From a virus, in IMG/VR virus record IMGVR_UViG_3300028765_000224, positions 1 through 43,476 of that record: a DNA stretch of 43,476 bases; one strand, written 5' to 3'. Of this stretch, positions 31,741 to 40,020 are shown in pieces; within the stretch, counting starts at the first letter, position 1, and the number at the start of each line of letters is the position of its first letter. The notes below the pieces were generated by a model that saw only the letters and a list, made by a program, of their open reading frames with translations, was not told the origin of the DNA and did not search any database. The translations under genes and the position numbers were made by a program.

Positions 31741-32755
31741 GTTGAAACCTTGCCCGTTTTGCGGAGGCGCAGAAGTAGTTCGCGTTGATTTTTACAAGTC
31801 GCCGCACAATTACGGAGACTCACTATCAGATTTTGTAATGTGCAATGGATGTGGATCTCATATTTCAAATATCGACTGTTTGGATTGCGAAGGCGGAAGA
31901 GATTGTGCTGAAATTTTGCATCCCGCGTTGCTCCTTATCAAAGGTGACAGCGCCAAAGTGCTGCGGACGGTTCCCGCCGAAAGCGTGGACTTGATCGTAA
32001 CATCGCCACCATATGCGGACCAACGTAAAAGCACTTATGGCGGGGTTCATGCCGATCACTATGTAGAGTGGTTCATGCCAATAGCGGACGAATTGCAGCG
32101 CGTTTTGAAGCCAACAGGCTCTTTCATTTTGAATATCAAGGAACGGGTCGTTGATGGCGAACGCCACACCTACGTGATGGAACTAATCATTGAAATGCGT
32201 AAACGTGGCTGGCTGTGGACGGAAGAATATATTTGGCACAAGCGAAATTGTTACCCTGGGAAATGGCCTAACCGCTTTCGTGACGCTTGGGAGCGATGCA
32301 TTCATTTCACAAAGCAAAAGCAGTTCGCTATGTATCAAGACGCTGTAATGGTTCCAATGGGCGATTGGAAGAATTCACGGCTCAAGGCATTAAGCGAAAC
32401 CGACCGCGTGCGCGATGAATCAAAAGTTGGCAGCGGCTTTGGAAAGAAAATTGAAAACTGGATAGGTCGGGAAATGGCTTACCCGGCGAACGTATTGCAC
32501 CTGGCGACAGAGTGCGGAAACAAAAAACACAGCGCGGCTTTCCCTGAAAGTTTGCCGGAATGGTTTATTAAGTTATTTACTAAGCCTGGCGATATGGTGC
32601 TTGATCCGTTTTCGGGGTCTGGTACAACGATGCGCGTTTCCCGCAACCTAGAGCGCAGTGCTATTGGCGTTGAATTGTCCGAGGAATATTGCGCTTTGAC
32701 GGCAGCGGAATTAGGACTTAAAAAATTGAAGGGCGGCATTTATGACGCCCCTTAA
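31721..32755 (+). CDS. Fusion of a Lar-like zinc ribbon and a DNA methyltransferase
   Basis: A 344-aa protein. Residues 8-62 resemble the Lar restriction-alleviation family (ELKPCPFCGGAEVV with C11 and C14, then CNGCGS at 41-46). Residues ~70-344 are a DNA methyltransferase: GDSAKVL, then LIVTSPPYADQ motif IV (94-98), and DPFSGSGTT motif I (295-302). The order IV before I is the beta class, which makes N4-methylcytosine or N6-methyladenine. The SPPY form is common in N4-cytosine enzymes but not decisive. It would modify phage DNA against restriction. ATG at 31721 with AAAGGAAT ribosome site. Confidence 0.87.
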   Translation: MSAVMSELKPCPFCGGAEVVRVDFYKSPHNYGDSLSDFVMCNGCGSHISNIDCLDCEGGRDCAEILHPALLLIKGDSAKVLRTVPAESVDLIVTSPPYADQRKSTYGGVHADHYVEWFMPIADELQRVLKPTGSFILNIKERVVDGERHTYVMELIIEMRKRGWLWTEEYIWHKRNCYPGKWPNRFRDAWERCIHFTKQKQFAMYQDAVMVPMGDWKNSRLKALSETDRVRDESKVGSGFGKKIENWIGREMAYPANVLHLATECGNKKHSAAFPESLPEWFIKLFTKPGDMVLDPFSGSGTTMRVSRNLERSAIGVELSEEYCALTAAELGLKKLKGGIYDAP

Positions 32756-33167
32756 TCTTGATGATATTGTTGCCGACCTCAAAGCCGAGCAACACAATAT
32801 GTTTGTGGTGAAGAAAATCATTGACGAGCGTAATGAGTACTTTGAAATGCTCCGCAGACTTGAAACACTTCTTGCCGAAAAAGAAATAGAGTTTGACGCG
32901 CTCAAAGCCGAGCGCGAGAAGGATAAGGATAGGCTGGATTGGCTGTCTGCCATACTGCGATCTGATAACGTAGAAGTAGGTATAGCTCTGTACGCAGGGT
33001 CAAAGCTAGTGGATACGGTTTGCAAACATTTGGTTTGGGTATCTAGTTTTTCTGGTTGCGGAATTGATAATGATTACTTCGATTTTGATGACGATTTTGG
33101 CGATGGGTTGACATTGCGAGAAGCAATCGATGCCGCAATCGCACAGCAGAAAGGCAATCATGAGTGA
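32742..33167 (+). CDS. Coiled-coil phage protein
   Basis: A 141-aa protein: a long helix and coiled coil (IIDERNEYFEMLRRLETLLA...KDRLDWLSAIL) and an acidic C-terminal part (DYFDFDDDFGDGLTLREAID). Starts within the end of the methyltransferase gene (14-nt overlap). Resembles accessory phage 'ead/Ea22'-like proteins in style only. Function unknown. Confidence 0.65.
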   Translation: MTPLNLDDIVADLKAEQHNMFVVKKIIDERNEYFEMLRRLETLLAEKEIEFDALKAEREKDKDRLDWLSAILRSDNVEVGIALYAGSKLVDTVCKHLVWVSSFSGCGIDNDYFDFDDDFGDGLTLREAIDAAIAQQKGNHE

Positions 33168-33420
33168 ACCGCGTGAATGCCCGATGTGCCGCGGCGAGGA
33201 AATTTACTTTTCCGAAGGCGATACGCATCGCTGGATGAATGTTTCCTGCCATTGCGGGATTAAATTCGAGGTTGCAAAGACCAATAGCTCGCTGCCTGCC
33301 GGGCACTCTGTGAATACTGCTGGGGCTATTGAGCAATGGAATACTCGCGCACCCGGCCCGCAACGCGGCAATATCGTCGGGCAAGATGCGTCTGGACAGA
33401 GCGCGATGGGGAATATTTGA
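33160..33420 (+). CDS. Lar-like restriction alleviation protein
   Basis: An 86-aa protein with RECPMCRGEEIYF, then SCHCGIKF (four Cys zinc ribbon), and the family end motif AIEQWNTRA. Lar proteins relieve type I restriction by acting on host modification or nuclease. This is the second Lar-type domain in the operon. ATG at 33160 overlaps the preceding gene; AAAGG provides a ribosome site. Confidence 0.75.
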   Translation: MSEPRECPMCRGEEIYFSEGDTHRWMNVSCHCGIKFEVAKTNSSLPAGHSVNTAGAIEQWNTRAPGPQRGNIVGQDASGQSAMGNI

Positions 33421-33421
33421 A

Positions 33422-33631
33422 ATGATCTGCGAACTAAGACTAGTTTCCGATGGCGCTCGTTTTAAATTGCTGCGTACTGGCGAATGGTTTAAGTTGGTTC
33501 GTAGAAATTTCGATAGAAACAGGATGCGCATCATCGTTAAAGGCGATAACCGAGCCGAGGGAACGCTCAATCATCAATGCCTTGTACAAGTCGATGTTAA
33601 GCCGAAGATAAAACTGAAAGGATTTAAATGA
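33422..33631 (+). CDS. Small beta-rich hypothetical protein
   Basis: A 69-aa basic protein of alternating strands (ELRLVSDGARFKLLRTGEWF; MRIIVKGDNRAEG). Starts one base after the Lar-like stop and ends with ATGA overlap. No family recognised. Confidence 0.55.
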   Translation: MICELRLVSDGARFKLLRTGEWFKLVRRNFDRNRMRIIVKGDNRAEGTLNHQCLVQVDVKPKIKLKGFK

Positions 33632-33939
33632 GCGAAGCACTAGAGCGAGTCATCGCAGAGCAGCAATCGAAGATTGATAGTCTGCAAAAGGATAATGCTG
33701 CTTTGCTGGCGTCCAGCACGAAATCAGCACAAAGCAGGCATGATCGCGATACGGAATTATTTAAAGACATTGATACCCTGCTGGATTTCAAAGTTCGTCC
33801 GTATTGGAAAGACGATCAAGAAGAATCTTTTAAGAAATTTACTTCCCTGCATCACGAACTCCGCATGCACTTGCTAGAAAATGGTTGGTGCATTCGATGT
33901 GGTGATTGGGGCCATACTTGCGGGTGCAATGATGAATAA
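33628..33939 (+). CDS. Hypothetical protein with coiled coil and C-terminal Cys motif
   Basis: A 103-aa protein: N-terminal coiled coil (LERVIAEQQSKIDSLQKDNA), central acidic helix, and C-terminal WCIRCGDWGHTCGCNDE, a possible CxxC...CxC metal site. Last gene of the rightward accessory operon. Function unknown. Confidence 0.6.
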   Translation: MSEALERVIAEQQSKIDSLQKDNAALLASSTKSAQSRHDRDTELFKDIDTLLDFKVRPYWKDDQEESFKKFTSLHHELRMHLLENGWCIRCGDWGHTCGCNDE

Positions 33940-33962
33940 ATTCCCTCGCGCTCCAGATAGCG

Positions 33963-34009
33963 CAAAAAATGGTTTGCATAGGATCCAAAATTTTTGCATC
34001 CTATGCAAA
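33963..34009 (-). terminator. 12-bp hairpin terminator between convergent units
   Basis: Perfect inverted repeat TTTGCATAGGAT (33973-33984) and complement (33998-34009), 13-nt loop. Read leftward it is followed after two bases by six T, so it best terminates the leftward replication unit. On the rightward side there is no T-run, though the stem may still slow transcription of the accessory operon. Confidence 0.75.
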
Positions 34010-34013
34010 TAAC

Positions 34014-34361
34014 TCAGGCGGACGCCTCAACCGAGTCGGCCACCTGATACCGATCCCGTAACCGCCAGCATTCGCGCACCAGCAGCAATATCCCCCAGCG
34101 CTGAAACACAGTATCATCCGCCGGCCAATGCCGGCACGCAGCCATGTAGCCACGGCACAGGTCTGGCGTCGGCATGCCGCGCCAGGTCGCAGTCATCCAC
34201 CGCAGTAATGCAGCAGTCTCAGTGACCCACACCGAGTCAGTATTGAAATGCGCGCGTACGCTCTTGCGGATGTCGTCGCTATCGCACCCGATGACGCCAT
34301 AGTGCGCCATCACAAAATTGAAGTCATCCACAAACGACTTCGGAACCACGATATCAGACAT
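34014..34361 (-). CDS. Hypothetical protein downstream of the primase
   Basis: A 115-aa mostly helical protein, Trp- and Arg-rich (LLRWMTATWRGMPTPDLCRG). One-step overlap with the primase stop (TGATG) suggests co-translation and a replication-linked role. No family recognised. Confidence 0.65.
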   Translation of the reverse strand: MSDIVVPKSFVDDFNFVMAHYGVIGCDSDDIRKSVRAHFNTDSVWVTETAALLRWMTATWRGMPTPDLCRGYMAACRHWPADDTVFQRWGILLLVRECWRLRDRYQVADSVEASA

Positions 34362-37135
34362 CAGAACCTCACCACGGTGTCAGTACCCGCATATTCGACG
34401 TCATCGCTGATCAGGTCATCGAGCGGGATCGAGATACAGCGCGCAACCACGCCGGAAAATTTTACCGGGCGATCGACGCGCAGACACCCTTTTGTCCGCA
34501 AGAGAACGCCCCTCAAATCAGCTTCAAACGGCGTCCCCGCCATCAACTTCTTGAGCTCGCCTGAATTATTTGACAGCATCAACCGCATGCCGTCAATGCG
34601 CATGCCATAGCGCGCCAGGATAGCGTGCGCGGCATCGTTTGCCATATTCATACCAAGGACTTCATAGCCCTTGGCAGTGCGGATGAGTTCGTTCACGGTC
34701 ACGTCTGCACCTGATACGCGGATGTGCGCCTCCATCAGCGCCGATATCGCGCGTTGGCCTTCATCGACCTCGTTTGACTCGCGGTGCTCTGACCAGTCGT
34801 ATTTCTCGATGAGATTTGCGGCGTCCTGGTATGTGGCCAGTTCGGTGCTGATCAGCGACCACGCGCCGGCGAGCAGTGTCCCGTATTGGTCGCCGTCGCG
34901 CTGGCTACCGAATTTAGTCGCCGCGACCTCAGCGAAGACCTTGATGTTTTTCAGCGTTGTCGGCAGGAGCGTCAACGCTCTCCTAAATAGACGCCCGGGG
35001 AGGTCATCATCGGCTTGCACGTCTCTGATACGCGCCGACATCGTTTGCCAGGTAGCAGCGGGGTCGGGGTCATCGCGGCCCTTTGGCAGCAGCGACAGCA
35101 CGACCACGCGCTCGATGTCTGCCTGGTACTTGATCCCGACCTGGATTGACGCCATGCAGAACATCGACCGGATATGAAATGAGAGGGCGTCGCCGCCGGC
35201 GGTGCCTTTATACGTCTTTGCCTGCATCTCTGACGATGACTGACGGGCGAGCGCGAGGATGGATTGGATACGCAGAGCCTCGCGGTCGTTATTCGACTCG
35301 GACTCATCGAACAGAACCGGCAGCGCATCGCCCTTGAGTTCCTGGCGGATACCGGCCTCTGTGCTTGACCCGACACAGAATAAATCGCATCCGTTCATAA
35401 ACCAATGCACGTATTCGTTCAGCACGCTCGATTTCCCACACCCGGCGGACCCCGACAGCCAGATATGCGGACGCCACTTGATGCCTCCGCAAACGGGGGC
35501 GAGTGCCAGCCATCCCGCGAGCAAAACCGCCGACCCCGGTCGCGTCCACCGGAAGATGCTGGCGAGTTCGAGCACGCGCTTGCCGTCGGCGTCAGTCATC
35601 GGCGTCGTCGCCATGTCCGGCAACGACTTGTTGAGCTCATAGACGTATTTCGAATCGAGTTCAGTGATGTCCGTATCCACGCCATCGACAGTGAGGTGTC
35701 CGCCGTGGTGGTACACGATCCGGCCCCTGTCTGTCCACGCCCCACGCCCGCGAATACGCGAGATATCGTAGATGCCACGCTGATGCGCCAACCGCACCAG
35801 CACGTCCATGGCGGACCGCTTGTCGATGCCGCCCTTGGCACCACCGCTGAAATGCGACTCCCACCACAGCAGCGGCGCGAGTTCGATCAACCCGCCATCG
35901 CTGAAATCACCCTTGGTGTAGATGACGATCTGGCGCTTTTTGTGGTTGAAAATGAAATATCGCTCATGGTCATAGCCCAACATCGAAAAAAACATGTTTG
36001 CGCGCACTGTCGGCGGGATGCCGTCGTCGTCGACTGGCAGCGGCGCGTTCTCTGGTGCGCCGGCGATATCTTCCAGCCCGACTAAGTGTAGATGTGGCGC
36101 CGCGTCCGGTTCCTTCACGGCGGGATCAAACGGTGCCGCGAATTCGGCGCGCACGGCGTCGGCGCCGCGCAGAGCCGCGAGGTCATTGAAATCGGTAGGT
36201 TTGAAGTCGGCTGTGCAGTCGGCTTCGACGAACGGCGGGACCGCGAGCAGGCCCTCGACGGCGATCGCCGCCGCCCTGGCATCAGTGAGGCCAGGGTTAT
36301 CGACCGGCGCCGTGGTCCATTGATCGTTGTCGGCGGCGACGATAATGCGATGGCCTGGGAACTTGGCGCGCAGGATCCGTGCGACGTGGATGAGATTGCC
36401 ACGGTCAAAGCAGACTACCACGGCATGCCCTGTTGCCTCGTGGATTGTCGCGCAAGTCGCGTAACCCTCCCCGAGTACGAACGTCTTGTCGACGGGCTTC
36501 CCGATCGTGAAGAATAGCCCCTGCTTGCGGCCGCCGGACAGGAAATCCTTGTCACGGCCAAGGATATTTGATTTGTCAGCGAAAACAGCTTGCACGCTCC
36601 AGACCTTCTTGTCGATGTCGCGCAGCGGTATCAGGAGCGCGGTCTCGGAGACGATGGTGACTTCGCCGGTGTCGGGATTGGTGACCGGCCACGCCCCAAT
36701 GCGTATGCCATGCGCCTTGACGGCCTTGCGCGCAAGATATGGATGCTCTGCAGCTGGTTTTGACGCGTCGATAAGTGCTACGGCACGGACACAGGAATTG
36801 GCGTGACGCTGGGCCTCTTCTGCGGCTTTGCGCGCCCGCGTCTCTGCCATCTTGGCGGCGAAGGCGCGGCGTTCTTCTGTCGTCAGCGGCGCCCGGTCTT
36901 CCTGCAGGCTCCACTTGAACTTGACCTTTTCACCGAATCGCTTATTGCACCCAAACGAGCCGGCAGGCGTGGAGTCGATGAAGAGAATTGCCCAAGCGTT
37001 TTTGCTTCCCTTGCGGTCATCCTGGACGTGGTACCTGTGAATTTTTCCGTCTGCGATGATGTCGTCATCAACGAGGATGTCTGCTTCCGCCATCGCGGTC
37101 CTGAACTGAGCGATGATGTCTTGTTCAGATGCCAT
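34361..37135 (-). CDS. Primase-helicase (Toprim plus DUF927-type ATPase)
   Basis: About 924 aa. The N-terminal third matches phage/plasmid primases: ARKAAEEAQRHANSC linker, HPYLARKAVKAHGIRIG, and a Toprim core (FVLGEGYATCATIHEATG near 216-232; IIVAADND). The C-terminal half is a DUF927-type helicase: HIWLSGSAGCGKSS Walker A (~560) and LPVLFDESES Walker B. It would prime and unwind DNA in phage replication. M5 (37135) is preferred to an ATG 12 nt upstream; neither has a clear ribosome site, and an AT-rich TAATAAT lies just before. No catalytic zinc finger is seen at the N-terminus. Confidence 0.85.
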   Translation of the reverse strand: MASEQDIIAQFRTAMAEADILVDDDIIADGKIHRYHVQDDRKGSKNAWAILFIDSTPAGSFGCNKRFGEKVKFKWSLQEDRAPLTTEERRAFAAKMAETRARKAAEEAQRHANSCVRAVALIDASKPAAEHPYLARKAVKAHGIRIGAWPVTNPDTGEVTIVSETALLIPLRDIDKKVWSVQAVFADKSNILGRDKDFLSGGRKQGLFFTIGKPVDKTFVLGEGYATCATIHEATGHAVVVCFDRGNLIHVARILRAKFPGHRIIVAADNDQWTTAPVDNPGLTDARAAAIAVEGLLAVPPFVEADCTADFKPTDFNDLAALRGADAVRAEFAAPFDPAVKEPDAAPHLHLVGLEDIAGAPENAPLPVDDDGIPPTVRANMFFSMLGYDHERYFIFNHKKRQIVIYTKGDFSDGGLIELAPLLWWESHFSGGAKGGIDKRSAMDVLVRLAHQRGIYDISRIRGRGAWTDRGRIVYHHGGHLTVDGVDTDITELDSKYVYELNKSLPDMATTPMTDADGKRVLELASIFRWTRPGSAVLLAGWLALAPVCGGIKWRPHIWLSGSAGCGKSSVLNEYVHWFMNGCDLFCVGSSTEAGIRQELKGDALPVLFDESESNNDREALRIQSILALARQSSSEMQAKTYKGTAGGDALSFHIRSMFCMASIQVGIKYQADIERVVVLSLLPKGRDDPDPAATWQTMSARIRDVQADDDLPGRLFRRALTLLPTTLKNIKVFAEVAATKFGSQRDGDQYGTLLAGAWSLISTELATYQDAANLIEKYDWSEHRESNEVDEGQRAISALMEAHIRVSGADVTVNELIRTAKGYEVLGMNMANDAAHAILARYGMRIDGMRLMLSNNSGELKKLMAGTPFEADLRGVLLRTKGCLRVDRPVKFSGVVARCISIPLDDLISDDVEYAGTDTVVRF

Positions 37136-37378
37136 GTGTGGCACCATTATTATTTTTTGTCATGCACGACCCTCTGCGGTGGCTAGTGGCTGCAAAAAAA
37201 CAGGGGGGGGACAGGTGTCGGCAGTCGACACTTTTCGATTGCAAGCCTAGTCTCCCCTCGCCATGTTGTCGGAAACGAATGGCAACATTAACGGATAGAA
37301 TTTTACTCGCGAATTGTTGTTGGACGTGTATATTTTTGAGTAATTTTTTGCTTGTCTGTGCGCAAACGCACACAGTAT

Positions 37379-37407
37379 TGACAAAAAAATTAGGGAATTA
37401 TATAGAT
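37379..37407 (+). promoter_or_regulatory. Strong sigma70-type promoter pointing into the methylase antisense strand
   Basis: TTGACA, 17-nt spacer, TATAGA. The -35 is perfect. It faces rightward, opposite to the methylase gene that follows, so it would make an antisense RNA unless it serves another purpose. Its -10 region is part of the 19-bp inverted repeat also found before the methylase start. Confidence 0.5.
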
Positions 37408-37411
37408 GACT
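37393..37411. repeat. 19-bp inverted repeat, left copy
   Basis: GGGAATTATATAGATGACT. An exact reverse complement lies at 37919-37937. The two copies bracket the adenine-methylase gene. Confidence 0.85.
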
Positions 37412-37416
37412 CCCTT

Positions 37417-37896
37417 TCACCGCGCTTTCCACATCTTACCGGGAAGGCCCGAGGTTTCTAGCGCGGCCACGTTCGTCGCGCCGTATGCGATGAAGATGCT
37501 GTCAGCATTATTGCCCTTGACAGGAAGCCCGGTTCCGGGGTCGAGGAAAGCGATGCGCCCCTTGTGGAATAAAATGCCGTCGAAGGTGTCCAGAACAGCC
37601 TCATGGAACCACTTCGCGCCAAGGCGCGGCGGGATTAGGGCAATGCCGTTGCCATGTTGCGCTAGGCGCGCAATCCACACGCGGGCGACCGCGCCGTATG
37701 GCGGATTAATCCAAACTCTCCCCGCCCATTCCTGCGATAAGCCGTCGTCCGCAAGCGTGAACCCTCGTGTCGCCAGTCGCATCGGCGCGTCACAGTTCGC
37801 GCAGGGGTCCAAGTCAAAGGTGCCGAGCGCCGAGACCAGCGCCAAAGGCGTCTGCCAATCGTCGCGGGTGGCTTCTGTCCGTGTCGTGAAACTCAT
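37417..37896 (-). CDS. Phage-type N6-adenine DNA methyltransferase (Dam, PF05869 type)
   Basis: A 159-aa protein with the family plan: DDWQTPLALVSALGTFDLDPCA near the N-terminus, WAGRVWINPPYGAVARVW (catalytic N-P-P-Y), and a C-terminal part with GIALIPPRLGAKWFHEAV. It methylates adenine, likely at GATC, to protect DNA or regulate promoters. AAGAAGG is a good ribosome site. The gene is bracketed by 19-bp inverted repeats, as a self-contained cassette between the VRR-NUC and primase genes. Confidence 0.88.
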   Translation of the reverse strand: MSFTTRTEATRDDWQTPLALVSALGTFDLDPCANCDAPMRLATRGFTLADDGLSQEWAGRVWINPPYGAVARVWIARLAQHGNGIALIPPRLGAKWFHEAVLDTFDGILFHKGRIAFLDPGTGLPVKGNNADSIFIAYGATNVAALETSGLPGKMWKAR

Positions 37897-37918
37897 TCGC
37901 TCAATCCTTCTTTGAGGT

Positions 37919-37937
37919 AGTCATCTATATAATTCCC
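37919..37937. repeat. 19-bp inverted repeat, right copy, also methylase promoter region
   Basis: AGTCATCTATATAATTCCC, the exact reverse complement of 37393-37411. Read leftward it contains TATATAGA, a likely -10 for the methylase gene 23 nt downstream. Confidence 0.85.
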
Positions 37938-37942
37938 AAAAA

Positions 37943-38374
37943 TTAATTGATTGGTGGAAACCAGTCGCTGATTATTTTTATTGCGTCATCGGGTGAGGAT
38001 GCGAAGCCAGCGATGCCGCCGGCCGCGCGGACGTTGTCAATGAATGTGATTTGCTCGGGTCGGCGCCGTCCGCCGCCAGTGCGCTTGACTTCGACTGCGG
38101 TGAAGACTGCGATGCGCGCGCCGACCATCTCGGGTGTGATTGTGATGGAGTGCCATCCGATGAGATCACTGGAGCCTGCCAACGGCGTGTTGTCGGGCTT
38201 GCTGAACCCGAGCGCGATCGGGCGCCCGAACGGGACAATGGCCGCGCCGTCGCTGCGCTTAGTGACCTTGCCGCCGCCGCTCGCCCACGCCATGCCGGTG
38301 TTGAGGCGGAACAGCGTGGTCGTGCGGGCGACGGCGAGCCAGATCGTGCGGAGGATTGGGGTTTCGCGTGTCAT
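37943..38374 (-). CDS. VRR-NUC nuclease
   Basis: A 143-aa protein with the VRR-NUC core: GSSDLIGW (Asp), FTAVEVKRTGGGRRRPEQ (E-x-K), and FIDNVRAAGGIAGFASSPDD at the end. This is the small stand-alone phage form of a PD-(D/E)XK nuclease acting on branched or Holliday-type DNA. The start overlaps the PAPS-reductase-like gene (4 nt). Residues needed for catalysis appear present. Confidence 0.88.
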   Translation of the reverse strand: MTRETPILRTIWLAVARTTTLFRLNTGMAWASGGGKVTKRSDGAAIVPFGRPIALGFSKPDNTPLAGSSDLIGWHSITITPEMVGARIAVFTAVEVKRTGGGRRRPEQITFIDNVRAAGGIAGFASSPDDAIKIISDWFPPIN

Positions 38375-39477
38375 TCACATAACCCATAGGAGGAAGAGCA
38401 TTTATTTGGTTCATGCAATTCTGTCAAAAGTGAAAACTGCTTGCCGCCGCGCGTTGTTTTCGACCACTTGACAATCGAATAGATGTTGTGGTCTGCGGCA
38501 TAGGCTTTCTCGTCATTGACTACTTCGCCACGACTTGGGGCCGGGAAGAAGGTTGCGGCTTGGCGCTTGCTGCAAGCCGCAACCTTTTGTTCCCATTCAT
38601 TGACCTTCTCGATGTGATCGGGAAATCGCAGTGCAATTTCCTTAATCTCGCCCTTGCTGGCATTGATGCACGGCATGCACCCGACGCGGCCCATGCCGCA
38701 CTTGTACAAGGGGTTCGGATCGATCCCCTTGGAATCCGCGTAAGTGAAGGTGTCTTCGGCAGTCCATTCGACAATCGGCCGAAACACGTACATGTGATCG
38801 TCAAGGCGCTCGAATTTCTTGGCATTTGCCCGATTCAACGACTCGTCGCGGCGCACGCCTTGCCAACTCACGACCGTATGACCCTGCGCGATCAAGTCCA
38901 ACTGGTAGGAAACCGCCATGTCGCGCTTCAAGTGTTCAGTGCAGAACTGCGCCTTGCGGCTTGGGAAGCGTCCTTTCCACATGCACAGATCGAGAAATGG
39001 AATACCGGTCGGGTGTAGCGCTGCCAGCGCCCTTCTCTTCGCCTTGTTGGACCAGCGCACACGCCGGCCCCCGCCAACTTTGACCATCTTTTGCACCGGC
39101 ACAAGGACATCGACACCATCGTGCTTCGCCTTCTTGGTGACGATATTTCCGCGTCCATCGCGTTTTGGAACCGGCGTCGTTCCGTCCGCCTCGAAAACCG
39201 GCTTGGTGTCATATTCGCGCCGGGTGCGCTTGTCGCGCGCGATGAAAAAGCGCTTTGCCGCAATCTCCGCGTCGAAATTGGCTTTCAGGACGACGATCCT
39301 CACCCCAGTTGCTTTCTCCAGATAGAGGCGGTGCTGAAACACAAGTTCATGCTCGTTGCCGGTATCGCATAGGATGCCGCGCACCCTTGATGCGCCAAAG
39401 CGCTCGACGGCCAGCAGCAGGGTTGCAACGCTATCCTTGCCAGTTGAACATGAGACGACGTGGATGATACCCATCAT
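38371..39477 (-). CDS. PAPS-reductase/DndC-like PP-loop ATPase
   Basis: A 368-aa protein. The PP-loop is VSCSTGKDSVA (residues 8-18). Cys residues in KCGMGRVGCMPCINASKG (about 258-275) plus a C-terminal KCSSSYGLC could bind an Fe-S cluster. This phosphoadenosine-phosphosulfate-reductase fold is frequent in phages and includes DndC, which adds sulfur to DNA. No DndA, D or E homologue is visible here, so sulfur use in DNA or tRNA modification is only a possibility. Coupled to its neighbours by 4-nt overlaps. Confidence 0.85.
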   Translation of the reverse strand: MMGIIHVVSCSTGKDSVATLLLAVERFGASRVRGILCDTGNEHELVFQHRLYLEKATGVRIVVLKANFDAEIAAKRFFIARDKRTRREYDTKPVFEADGTTPVPKRDGRGNIVTKKAKHDGVDVLVPVQKMVKVGGGRRVRWSNKAKRRALAALHPTGIPFLDLCMWKGRFPSRKAQFCTEHLKRDMAVSYQLDLIAQGHTVVSWQGVRRDESLNRANAKKFERLDDHMYVFRPIVEWTAEDTFTYADSKGIDPNPLYKCGMGRVGCMPCINASKGEIKEIALRFPDHIEKVNEWEQKVAACSKRQAATFFPAPSRGEVVNDEKAYAADHNIYSIVKWSKTTRGGKQFSLLTELHEPNKCSSSYGLCE

Positions 39478-40019
39478 GCTGCACTCATTGACTCAAGTCG
39501 AACCAGCGCATCCCACATCCGCAAACTCGCCAACCGCGCGAGGTCGATCGCAGATTCTGCACTAATTTTTTCAGCGTCTTTGTTTGGCTTCGACTTGCGC
39601 TCGACGGTACACCACTCGCGATCACAGTCTTTGTGCAAAAGAATGACTCCGCATGCTGGCGACGGCAAATCGGCAACCATTTCTGGCTTCCAGATGCTGG
39701 CAGGCATCGCAAAATAGTGCTTCCAGACCTTGCGCGGGAACTCGCGCTTGCGGCGGAGTTCATGGCTTGCATCTGAACGCCAAGGCCCATCAACTCCATA
39801 ATCCCACGAGTGATACCATTTGTCCTTGAACTGATCGCGCCTGAAATCGGCGCGGCTGACTTTGATCTCGATGTCGATGATTCGCAGGTTCTCGGTAACG
39901 AGTAGAAGATCGCATTCGCTTCCTGCCCAGTATGTCTCGGGAACGATCAGCAAGCCCTTGCGCTGGAATGTGTGCTGGACCAGGTAGCGCATGATCCACG
40001 CCGAGTTCATGGCCGCCAT
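39474..40019 (-). CDS. MmcB-like PD-(D/E)XK nuclease-fold protein
   Basis: A 181-aa protein. GSECDLLLVTENLRIIDIEIK and VSRADFRRDQFKDKWY give the D...E-x-K pattern of the MmcB/DUF family of DNA-repair proteins. The ATG at 40019 (ATGGCGGCCATG) follows the SSB stop closely; longer upstream starts would overlap SSB. It probably acts in phage recombination or repair with SSB and the RadD-like helicase. Confidence 0.75.
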   Translation of the reverse strand: MAAMNSAWIMRYLVQHTFQRKGLLIVPETYWAGSECDLLLVTENLRIIDIEIKVSRADFRRDQFKDKWYHSWDYGVDGPWRSDASHELRRKREFPRKVWKHYFAMPASIWKPEMVADLPSPACGVILLHKDCDREWCTVERKSKPNKDAEKISAESAIDLARLASLRMWDALVRLESMSAA

Positions 40020-40020
40020 A

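Larger units (their letters stand above)
37136..37416. other. Intergenic region with homopolymers and hairpins
   Basis: About 280 bp without a gene. It contains A7 (37194-37200) and G8 (37203-37210) runs, a 6-bp hairpin GTGTCG/CGACAC (37215-37231) that with the leftward T7 may weakly terminate the adenine-methylase transcript, a TGTGCG-CAAA-CGCACA hairpin, and a strong rightward promoter-like sequence overlapping one copy of a 19-bp inverted repeat. Confidence 0.6.

Noticed and set aside
37406-37915. A 169-residue rightward frame after the strong rightward promoter
   Set aside because: Antisense to the adenine methylase, no ribosome site, Ser/Pro/Arg-rich composition. The promoter may make only an antisense RNA.
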